The notes beneath the pieces were generated by a model. The model worked only from the letters and a program-made list of their open reading frames with translations. It searched no databases and had not been told where the DNA came from. A DNA stretch of 18,255 nucleotides from NCBI GenBank assembly GCA_946885605.1, contig CAMPGR010000078.1, forward strand, positions 1 through 18,255, given 5' to 3'. Below are positions 6,661-13,434 of the stretch, in pieces. The number at the start of each line of letters is the position of its first letter. Within the stretch, counting starts at the first letter, position 1. The stretch is from an uncultured Pseudomonadota bacterium. GTDB taxonomy: Bacteria; Pseudomonadota; Gammaproteobacteria; Burkholderiales; SG8-41. The position numbers and the translations under genes were made by a program.

Positions 6661-7401
6661 TCAATAGACGCCGCCATCCCCGACTGCGTCGCGGTCCACG
6701 AACCAGTGCAGGTGGCCAACGGGGCGGACGCGCGATGCGGGCAGCTCCTGCGCACCTTCCCGTATCGTCCGCATGACGTTGCGCTTCGCCGCGCCGGTGA
6801 CGAGAAAAACGACATCTCGGCTGCTTTCGATAGCAGGATAAGTGAGGGTGATGCGCGTCTCGGGCTCGAACACCGCTCGCACCCATCGCGTCCGTTCCTC
6901 CAGCGCCGCGGAACCGGGAAAAAGCGACGCCGTATGGCCGTCCTCCCCCACGCCGAGGAGCGTGACGTCGAAGAGCGGGCGATGCGCATCCAGAGCTGGC
7001 GCGCCATAGAAATCCTTCAGCTCCTTCTCGTAGCGCTCCGCCGCTTCGATCGGCGTTCCGCTCAGCGTTGGAATGGGGTGTACGTTGGCATCGTCCACCG
7101 GAACGCGGGCAAGGAGTGCAGCGCGCACCATGCGATAGTTGCTGCGTTCGTGATCGGGAGGCACCCAGCGTTCATCGCACCAGAACCAATGGATATCCCG
7201 CCACGGCATCGCGCCCGAGTACGGAGGCTGCGCCAATGTCTCGTAGAGTCTGCGCGGAGTCGACCCGCCGGACAGGCACACCGCCCTTCTCTTTCCCGCG
7301 CCAAGGTTCAGCGTTTCCACCAGCCACGCTGCCGCGTGCCGCGCGAGCGCCTCGGGATCCTGCAAGACGGTGAAATTTCGCTGTTCGGGGCGGGCCTCCA
7401 T
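6661..7401 (-). CDS. pgl: 6-phosphogluconolactonase
   Basis: The 246-residue protein carries the hallmark motifs in order: CLSGGSTPRRLY (phosphate-binding), WFWCDERWVPPDHERSNYRM, and GVGEDGHTASLFPG. It hydrolyses 6-phosphogluconolactone to 6-phosphogluconate in the oxidative pentose phosphate and Entner-Doudoroff routes, in the cytoplasm. The ATG at 7401 gives the usual family length (about 230-250). An in-frame ATG at 7467 with GGAG 8 bases upstream would add 22 residues and is a real alternative on ribosome-site grounds. The frame stays open to about 7590, but that extension does not look like the enzyme. Neither zwf nor edd is adjacent. It is followed by the pyruvyl transferase gene and preceded on the same strand by the permease gene. 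Confidence 0.9.
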   Translation of the reverse strand: MEARPEQRNFTVLQDPEALARHAAAWLVETLNLGAGKRRAVCLSGGSTPRRLYETLAQPPYSGAMPWRDIHWFWCDERWVPPDHERSNYRMVRAALLARVPVDDANVHPIPTLSGTPIEAAERYEKELKDFYGAPALDAHRPLFDVTLLGVGEDGHTASLFPGSAALEERTRWVRAVFEPETRITLTYPAIESSRDVVFLVTGAAKRNVMRTIREGAQELPASRVRPVGHLHWFVDRDAVGDGGVY

Positions 7402-7650
7402 GGCCGCACTACAGGTTTCCTGCGTCGTTTCCTCGTTTGGCGCCGCCACGTCGTGGCTGAGCCCCATCTGCAGATCTCCGCTCGGACACGCTTCCCAAAA
7501 TACCCGCGGACAGCCGAGGAGATCCAACAGGGGTGCTCGCGCGATAATGACCTCAGTCAGAAGCGCCCGCAGAAAGTTCCGGATGGGCACGAGCCGCGAC
7601 GTTCAGGATCTCGAAGTCACTCAGCAAGAAGGTGACTCACCGGAACGATA

Positions 7651-9618
7651 TCAATTGAACGGCCATGGCATCGCCACGAGCCACTGCAGGAGGCCCTCGG
7701 GGTAGTCGAGAACGAGCACGTACGAGAGCACGCTCAGCACCACCAGCGCGCCGGAGGCGGCAAGCGCAGCCTTGACCCACGCGACGCGCGCCTTCACGCG
7801 CAGGAACACCGTGATGTAGGCGAATACGCCGAGCACGAAGCCGAATAGCGCGGTCGCGACGAGGAGCCCGAGCATCCACGCCTGGTAGTGCCACACCGAG
7901 TACATCGGGCGCTCGTCTTCGCTCACGCGCTCCGCGTCGTGCAGCACGTAGGACGGCCGGTGGCGCAGGATCCACGCATACACCGCGAGCAGCAGGAAGA
8001 GCGTGATTACCGCCACGGACAGCGGAAAGACCCGCGCAAGAAAGCTGAGCTGCGTCGCTTCGTAGATCACGTACACGACGCACGCCGTGATTGCGCTCAG
8101 GAAGACGATCTGCGGCGCCGTGGCGACGGGCGCGTGTGGCCCGTCAGCCGTCAACGGCTCGCGCTGCCGCTTGAACCGTACCGCGAGAAAGATCGAAATG
8201 GCGATGAGGACCAGCATCACCTGCACGCCGGGACGCTCGAGGAAGCTCATGCCGTAGACCTGCACGGACTGGTAAACCGCGGCGTCGAGGCGCTTGGAGA
8301 GCACGAAGCCGATCAGCAGCGCCGGCGGCGACCAGCCGAAGCGCTTCATGTAGACGCCGAGCACCCCGAGCACGAATAGCGCGATGAGATCGTACCAGCT
8401 GCGCGTCACCTGGTAGGCCGCGAAATAGATGATCGCGATCATGAACGGCGCGACCATCGCGAACGGCACCAGCGTGATGCGGGAGATCGGCCTCGCGAGC
8501 AGGAGGCACGTCGCCGTGCCGAGCACGTTGGCGAGCGCGAGCGACCAGATGATGACGAACGTGAGATCGAGGTGGCGCTCGAGCATGCCGATGCCGGGCT
8601 CGATGCCGATCAGGATGAGCCCTCCCAGAAAAATCGCCATGCTCGCCGAGCTCGGAATCCCGAACATGAGCGCCGGGATCATGGCGCCGCCGTTGTCCGC
8701 GTTATTGGCCGACTCCGGCCCGATCACGCCGCGGATGTCGCCTTTTCCGAGCATGTTCCGGTCCTTGACGCTCTGGACCACGTGCCCGTAGGCGACCCAC
8801 GTGACGACAGGGCCGCCCAGCCCGGGAAGCGCTCCGAGCATCGTTCCGAGCGACGAGCAGCGCGCGACCAGCCACAAGTGGCGCAGCGTTTCCGCGAAGC
8901 CGCGCAGCGTGCCGGACCCCAGTTTCTCGGTCGAGGCGATGGTCACGCGCTTGCGCAGGATGTCGACGACCTCGGGAACGGCGAACATCGCAAGTCCGAC
9001 GATCACGAGCGAAATGCCGTCGCTCAAGTACACCGTATCGAAGGCGAGGCGGTACTCGCCCGTTGCCGGAGCCGCGCCGACGGTGCCGAGCAGCAGGCCG
9101 AAGCCGCATGTCGCGAGGCCCTTCAAGGCGCTCGCGCCGGTCAGCATGCCGACCATGGAGAGCGCGAGCACGATCAGCATGAGCTGCTCGCCGAAGCCCA
9201 CGCCGAGGATGATCGGGCGCGCGAAGTGGATGGCGAGCGTGAGAACCAGCACCCCGAAGAGCCCGCCCAGCATGGACGCGGAGAACGCGGCGCCCAGCGC
9301 GCGCGCCGCCTCGCCGCGTTTGGCCAATGGAAACCCGTCGAGGATGGTTGCCTGCGAGGACGAGCTTCCGGGTATGCCCATGAGGACCGCGGGAAAGGTG
9401 TCCGCGGTGTTGTTGACGGCCATCAATCCCACCATCATCGCGAGCACCGGCGTCGGGTCCTTCCCGAAGACGAAGGGCAGAAGCAGCGACAGCATTGCCG
9501 TTCCGCCAAGACCGGGCAGGATCCCGACCACCATGCCGAGCATCACCCCGATCCCCAGGAAAAGAAAATGGTGCGGATCGATGAGCGAGCTGAGCGCGGC
9601 GAGGATGACGTCTGGCAT
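7651..9618 (-). CDS. Tripartite tricarboxylate transporter permease, TctA-TctB fusion
   Basis: A 655-residue membrane protein. Residues 1 to about 490 match the TctA large permease: GILPGLGGTAMLSLLLPF, MGIPGSSSSQATILDGFPLAKRG, and a second-half repeat with LPGLGGPVVTW and FGIPSSASMAIFLGG. TctA alone is about 500 residues. The remaining segment (about 501-650) has four hydrophobic helices with a cytosolic loop and ends LDYPEGLLQWLV, which is the size and pattern of TctB, the small subunit. The two membrane subunits thus appear fused. With the upstream binding protein they make a sodium- or proton-driven uptake system for a carboxylate whose identity is not shown. The ATG at 9618 has a weak AGGAAG site. 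Its 3' end is duplicated at 5371-5461. Confidence 0.92.
   Translation of the reverse strand: MPDVILAALSSLIDPHHFLFLGIGVMLGMVVGILPGLGGTAMLSLLLPFVFGKDPTPVLAMMVGLMAVNNTADTFPAVLMGIPGSSSSQATILDGFPLAKRGEAARALGAAFSASMLGGLFGVLVLTLAIHFARPIILGVGFGEQLMLIVLALSMVGMLTGASALKGLATCGFGLLLGTVGAAPATGEYRLAFDTVYLSDGISLVIVGLAMFAVPEVVDILRKRVTIASTEKLGSGTLRGFAETLRHLWLVARCSSLGTMLGALPGLGGPVVTWVAYGHVVQSVKDRNMLGKGDIRGVIGPESANNADNGGAMIPALMFGIPSSASMAIFLGGLILIGIEPGIGMLERHLDLTFVIIWSLALANVLGTATCLLLARPISRITLVPFAMVAPFMIAIIYFAAYQVTRSWYDLIALFVLGVLGVYMKRFGWSPPALLIGFVLSKRLDAAVYQSVQVYGMSFLERPGVQVMLVLIAISIFLAVRFKRQREPLTADGPHAPVATAPQIVFLSAITACVVYVIYEATQLSFLARVFPLSVAVITLFLLLAVYAWILRHRPSYVLHDAERVSEDERPMYSVWHYQAWMLGLLVATALFGFVLGVFAYITVFLRVKARVAWVKAALAASGALVVLSVLSYVLVLDYPEGLLQWLVAMPWPFN
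7655..7746 (-). repeat. 3' end of the TctA-TctB gene, copy 2 (intact gene)
   Basis: This is the functional counterpart of the fragment at 5371-5461, in the same orientation and about 95% identical by eye. It encodes the last 30 or so residues of the permease. The pair are direct repeats about 2.2 kb apart that bracket the pgl and pyruvyl transferase genes. Confidence 0.85.
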
Positions 9619-9669
9619 CGGCGTGTTTCTTCTTCCTGTGCCCTATCGCGGCCGCCAGCCGGCGCGCGC

Positions 9670-9686
9670 GCGCGCTCAAAGCGCGC
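9670..9686. other. GC-rich hairpin between binding-protein and permease genes
   Basis: GCGCGC (9670-9675) and GCGCGC (9681-9686) are self-complementary arms around TCAAA. The left arm is part of a longer alternating CG run (9662-9675). It lies in the 104-base gap after the TctC-like gene and has no T-run. Hairpins in such gaps often stabilise the binding-protein part of the message. That role is inferred. Confidence 0.4.
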
Positions 9687-9722
9687 TCGTGAAGCGGGGC
9701 CGCGACAAATTCCGAGGCGCGC

Positions 9723-10817
9723 TTACTGCGTCACGTTGTGCTTGGTCTTGAGAAAATTATTGATCCATCCCGATACCTCGGATGGAAGCGCGGTGGCGTT
9801 CTTGAGAATGGGGCGGGCCGCCTCGCCCACGAACTGCGGATAGCCTTCGACGACCTTCGCCGCCCTCTCCTCGAATTCGGGATCCGCAAGCGTTTTGCGC
9901 ACGGCCTCGCGCCATGCGTCCACGACCGGCTTCGGCGTGGCGGCCGGCAGCAGGATCGACTTGTTCGCCATGACCGACATCTGGAGGATCGCTTTCCACG
10001 CCTCGTATGCCGGCCCCGAGGGCTTCTTGCCGTGCATGATCTCGTAGACTTCCGCGAAGTTCGGCAGGTCGGGGAAGTTCGGATCGCGCACGAGATTGCC
10101 CTGCTCGTTCAAGACGCCGAGCGCAAAGAGCGGCACCGCCTTGCCCGCCTTCACGAGCTGCGAGGTGTTTTTCATGTAGGCCGGCGTCGTGTCGTAGTTG
10201 ATGTTGAGCTCGCCGCGCTCGAAGGCAAGGCGCACCGGGCCGCGCGCGATGCCCCAGACGTACTTGGCATCGAGCCCGAGGAGCTCCAGGGTCGCCGTCA
10301 TGCGGATCTCGGCACCCGTCGGGCCGCCGCCTCCGAAGACGAGCGACTGGTTCTTGAGCTTGGCGATGTCCTTGGCGGACTTCGCACCGAGCGAGGGCGA
10401 CGCGTAGATGATCGACCCCTGCGGCGACAGAAGAACCGGCTGGAGCTTGTCGAGCTCCAGCTCGAACTTGTTCCTCTGGAACATGTAGTTCATCAGGGTG
10501 GAGGACGAACAGACGAGCGCATACGTGCCATCGGGCTTGGCGCGGGCATGGAAGTGGTTCGCCCCCGTGATCGAGCCGCCGCCGGGGACGTTCTTTATCA
10601 TGATGGTGGGCTTGCCGGGCAGATGCTTCTCGAGAAACGGCGTGAGCGCGCGAATGTACGCGTCGCTTCCTCCGCCGGGCGGGAACGGCACGATCATTTC
10701 GATGCGCTTGCCGGAGAAATCGACCTTCTGCGCCGCGGCTTGCGCGACGTTCGATCCGGCGACACCGGCGGCCAACGCAAGACATGCGGCGGCCGTGAAC
10801 GACGACAACTTCCTCAT
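9723..10817 (-). CDS. TctC/Bug-type periplasmic binding protein of the tripartite transporter
   Basis: A 364-residue protein with a clear signal peptide (residues 1 to about 27, ending VAQA), followed by the Bug-family fold: RIEMIVPFPPGGGSDAYIRAL, NVPGGGSITGANHF, then PDGTYAL, and a C-terminal lobe with PAATPKPVVDAWREAVRKTL. These proteins bind small carboxylates in the periplasm and hand them to TctA/TctB. It is longer than the usual 320-330 residues because of inserts in the middle. The ATG at 10817 is chosen over one 30 bases upstream because AGGAGG lies right before it. It is the first gene of the transporter operon, and a promoter-like sequence lies about 60 bases upstream. The ligand is unknown. 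Confidence 0.9.
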   Translation of the reverse strand: MRKLSSFTAAACLALAAGVAGSNVAQAAAQKVDFSGKRIEMIVPFPPGGGSDAYIRALTPFLEKHLPGKPTIMIKNVPGGGSITGANHFHARAKPDGTYALVCSSSTLMNYMFQRNKFELELDKLQPVLLSPQGSIIYASPSLGAKSAKDIAKLKNQSLVFGGGGPTGAEIRMTATLELLGLDAKYVWGIARGPVRLAFERGELNINYDTTPAYMKNTSQLVKAGKAVPLFALGVLNEQGNLVRDPNFPDLPNFAEVYEIMHGKKPSGPAYEAWKAILQMSVMANKSILLPAATPKPVVDAWREAVRKTLADPEFEERAAKVVEGYPQFVGEAARPILKNATALPSEVSGWINNFLKTKHNVTQ

Positions 10818-10873
10818 CGTAACCTCCTCGATGTAATTTGTGGGCATCGTCTCGTTGCGGTGCCTTGCGGCAG

Positions 10874-10902
10874 ACTATAGCTGCGTTCTACGCAGACTGC
10901 AA
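10874..10902 (-). promoter_or_regulatory. Putative sigma-70 promoter for the TctC-TctAB operon
   Basis: Read on the minus strand: TTGCAG (10902-10897), a 17-base spacer, then TATAGT (10879-10874), close to the TTGACA/TATAAT consensus with ideal spacing. The ATG is 56 bases downstream. Predicted by eye only. Confidence 0.5.
10881..10895. promoter_or_regulatory. Palindrome in the promoter spacer, possible operator
   Basis: CTGCGT (10881-10886) and ACGCAG (10890-10895) are perfect inverted arms around TCT, lying wholly within the 17-base spacer of the predicted promoter. A dimeric regulator bound there would block or remodel RNA polymerase access. No regulator gene is adjacent, so the protein is unknown. 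Confidence 0.35.
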
Positions 10903-11017
10903 CGCCCCCGGAATGCGAGCATCATCGCACGTCATATATCGGCGGCCCAGCGTATCAACTCTCTCGAGGACCACTTTGGCGCGCAGCTTTCTGCGCAGTC
11001 GAGCATGCACCCGATCA

Positions 11018-11046
11018 TTGCGTCAGCGAGTCGGTTTCTAGATAAT
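11018..11046 (+). promoter_or_regulatory. Putative sigma-70 promoter for the second binding-protein gene
   Basis: TTGCGT (11018-11023), a 17-base spacer, then GATAAT (11041-11046), 34 bases before the ATG at 11081. It is divergent from the promoter at 10874-10902, and the 263-base gap between the two genes holds both. Confidence 0.45.
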
Positions 11047-11080
11047 CCTCCGGGCTCAGTGCGCCACAAGAGGAGATGGA

Positions 11081-12070
11081 ATGGCAACAACAAGAATGGC
11101 AACAGCGACATTGCGCATATTGCCGCTGGTCGCAGTCTTCGCTTTCGCCGCGACAGTGGCGCAGGGCCAACCTTATCCGTCCAAGCCGGTGCGCATCGTT
11201 CTCGGCTTCCCGCCCGCCACTACGGTAGACGTGCTGGTGCGGCCCCTCGCTCAAAAGCTCGGCGAATCGCTCGGCCAACAGTTCGTGGTCGAGAATCGTC
11301 CCGGGGCAACCGGCCTGATAGCGAACGAGGCGGTCGCTCGTGCGACCCCGGATGGGTACGTGCTGCTCGGCGCCCCGGGCTCTTCTTTGACCTCGAGCCC
11401 CCAGTTGCACGCAAAACCGCCGTTCGACGCCTTGAAGGACTTCGCGCCGATTGCTCAGATCGGCGCGTTCGGATACGTGTTCATCGCGCACCCGGGCGTA
11501 CCCTCCACGAACGTGAAACAGCTCGTCAGCCTCGCTCGCGCGAAACCGGGGTTTCTCACTTACGGCTCGTCGGGCATCGGCAGCGGTTTTCACCTCGCGG
11601 GCGAACTCTTCACAAGCATGGCGGGCGTGAAAATGCTGCATGTGCCGTACAAAGGCGGCACCGCGGCGCTCAACGACATGCTGGCCGGGCGCATCGACGT
11701 CATGTTCTACAGTCTGGCGGTCGCACAGCCGCACATCCACGCGGGCAAGCTCCGCGCGCTCGGCGTTACGGGCACAAAGCGAGACGCGCTCTTGCCCGAC
11801 GTGCCCACGCTCGACGAAGCGGGACTCAAAGGATACGAAATGACGGGTTGGCATGGGATACTCGCTCCGGCCAATACGCCTCCAGCCATCCTCGATCGCC
11901 TCAACGCCGAAATCGTACGCCTGCTGAACACTGCCGAAATGAGGCAACTCTGGAAGCGGCACGGTATGGACACACCTTCCACCACGCGGGCTCAATTCGC
12001 TTCGGTTATCAGGAGCGACTACGAGAAGTATGCAAAGCTGATCAAAGCTGCCGGAATCAAGCCGCAGTAA
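11081..12070 (+). CDS. Bug/TctC-type periplasmic binding protein
   Basis: A typical 329-residue Bug-family receptor. It has a signal peptide (residues 1 to about 29, ending VAQG), then YPSKPVRIVLGFPPATTVDVLVRPLAQKL, VENRPGATGLIANEAVA, PDGYVLL, VPYKGGTAALNDMLAGRIDVMF, LRALGVTG and ILAPANTPPAILDRLNAEI. The family binds carboxylates, amides or aromatic acids. The usual PPG of the first loop is PPA here, and the aspartate that often contacts the ligand carboxylate is present at TVD. AGAGGAGA precedes the ATG. It has no permease gene of its own, as many Bug proteins do not. The hydrolase gene follows by 119 bases, so its ligand may be the substrate or product of that enzyme, which is inference. 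Confidence 0.93.
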   Translation: MATTRMATATLRILPLVAVFAFAATVAQGQPYPSKPVRIVLGFPPATTVDVLVRPLAQKLGESLGQQFVVENRPGATGLIANEAVARATPDGYVLLGAPGSSLTSSPQLHAKPPFDALKDFAPIAQIGAFGYVFIAHPGVPSTNVKQLVSLARAKPGFLTYGSSGIGSGFHLAGELFTSMAGVKMLHVPYKGGTAALNDMLAGRIDVMFYSLAVAQPHIHAGKLRALGVTGTKRDALLPDVPTLDEAGLKGYEMTGWHGILAPANTPPAILDRLNAEIVRLLNTAEMRQLWKRHGMDTPSTTRAQFASVIRSDYEKYAKLIKAAGIKPQ

Positions 12071-12189
12071 GACACGCTCAGGTTATCGAACGGGCCGTGC
12101 CCGGTGGTTAAATTTCCCGGGTTGTTCCTGCGCTGTGTGTGCCCGTTCCCGCGACTTCTTCCAAACGCGCCGCAAAGAGAAAGAACGCA

Positions 12190-13359
12190 ATGAATTCGCC
12201 TGACGAGAAAAAAATCCGCCACTGGTTCCAATATTTCCCCAACCACTACATGTGGTCACAGGGAATGGGCATGGCAATCGAGATGATTCCCTGGGGCGCC
12301 GCGGCCATGGGCGAGATCGACCAGGTCGGGCAGCGGCTCCTGGGTCGCGAAGGCGACAACGAGGCCTGGTGCGAAGAGTGGTCTCGCATGGGAGAAGCGA
12401 TGGAACGTCGGGCGGAAGACGCTGTCGCCGCGAATCATGCGCTGACCGCCGGCACGTATTATCTGCATGCGGCAACGTACTATGGCTACGGGGAACGCTA
12501 TCTGCATCTGGGTGAACGCAAGCTCGCCGTTTACAAAAAGCATCTACGCTGCTTCGCTGAAGGTATGGCGCGACGCTACCCCAACGCCGAACGGGTGCAG
12601 GTGCCGTACGGCAGCGCAACGCTGCCTGCGTGGTTCATGCGCGGACGAGGCCCGAGCGAGAAAGCACCCACGGTGGTTTTCTTCAACGGGTTGGACGGAA
12701 GCAAGGAAGTGGGCATCCTGTATGGCGGCATCGAGCTTGCGGCGCGTGGCATCAATACGCTCGCCATAGACGGTCCCGGACAAGGCGAGGCTCTGCGCTT
12801 GCAGCACATTACCAGCCGCTATGATTGGGAGGTACCCGCACGCGCGGCGTACGAGTATGTTGCGAGCCGCAGGGATGTCGACCCGGAACGCATCGCCGTA
12901 ATGGGTATCAGCATGGGCGGCTATCTCGCCCCGCGTGCCGCGGCCATGGAGCCCCGCTTCGCCGCGTGCGTCGCCTGGGGCGGGCACTTCGACTATCACG
13001 AGGCCTGGATACGCCGGCGGCGCGAAATGGAATCCGGCGGCAGCAAGGTATCCGCGCCGCATTTTCACCTGTTGTGGGTGCTCGGCGTGCCCGACATGGA
13101 CGCGGCGATGAAGAAACTGAAAGACTACACGCTGGCCGGCGTGGCGGAGAAAATCTCCTGTCCATTTCTCGTTGTCCACGGGGAGCACGACACCATCGTG
13201 CCGGTGGAATACGCGCGCCGACTCTACAAGGCGGTTGGGAGCCGGAACAAGACGATGAAGATCTTCACAGCCGAGGAAGGTGGCGCCGAGCATTGCCAGG
13301 GCGACAATCGCGTGCTGGGTGCAAACTACGTCGCCGACTGGCTGGCGGACAACCTCTGA
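12190..13359 (+). CDS. Alpha/beta hydrolase (FrsA/DUF1100-like, dipeptidyl-peptidase fold)
   Basis: A 389-residue protein with an all-helical N-terminal region (about 1-130) before an alpha/beta-hydrolase core. The nucleophile elbow is GISMGG with Ser241. The likely acid is Asp334 in HGEHDTIVP, and the likely base is His368 in GAEHCQGD. An oxyanion-type FNGLDGSKE lies near residue 170. This arrangement resembles 2,6-dihydroxypseudooxynicotine hydrolase and the FrsA-like group, some of which cleave C-C bonds, so an esterase or C-C hydrolase role is possible. The ATG at 12190 is chosen. An upstream GTG at 12139 is in frame but adds a poorly ordered basic stretch, and no strong ribosome site supports either. 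There is no signal peptide, so it is cytoplasmic. It is probably co-transcribed with the Bug protein. Confidence 0.87.
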   Translation: MNSPDEKKIRHWFQYFPNHYMWSQGMGMAIEMIPWGAAAMGEIDQVGQRLLGREGDNEAWCEEWSRMGEAMERRAEDAVAANHALTAGTYYLHAATYYGYGERYLHLGERKLAVYKKHLRCFAEGMARRYPNAERVQVPYGSATLPAWFMRGRGPSEKAPTVVFFNGLDGSKEVGILYGGIELAARGINTLAIDGPGQGEALRLQHITSRYDWEVPARAAYEYVASRRDVDPERIAVMGISMGGYLAPRAAAMEPRFAACVAWGGHFDYHEAWIRRRREMESGGSKVSAPHFHLLWVLGVPDMDAAMKKLKDYTLAGVAEKISCPFLVVHGEHDTIVPVEYARRLYKAVGSRNKTMKIFTAEEGGAEHCQGDNRVLGANYVADWLADNL

Positions 13360-13434
13360 CACGAAACCCCAGATCTGGCGGCTCACGACTTAGCGCGCGG
13401 ATTTATCGAGCGCGATCGGGCACGACGCTCGCTC

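Noticed and set aside
7402..7590. Longer start for 6-phosphogluconolactonase, or a separate small gene upstream
   Set aside because: The extension to 7590 would add 63 residues not expected in the family and has no recognisable pattern. Only the ATG at 7467 stays as a realistic alternative.
7582..7596. Third piece of the permease-tail repeat (ATGGGCACGAGCC also occurs in copy 1)
   Set aside because: The match is only 13 bases with unrelated flanks, so it may be chance.
12091..12113. Terminator after the second binding-protein gene (CGGGC/GCCCG hairpin)
   Set aside because: The stem is only five bases with a three-base loop and no T-run, too weak to call.
13370..13379. CCAGATCTGG palindrome between the convergent hydrolase and aceE genes as a bidirectional terminator
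   Set aside because: It has no loop and no T-run, and a 10-base palindrome can occur by chance.
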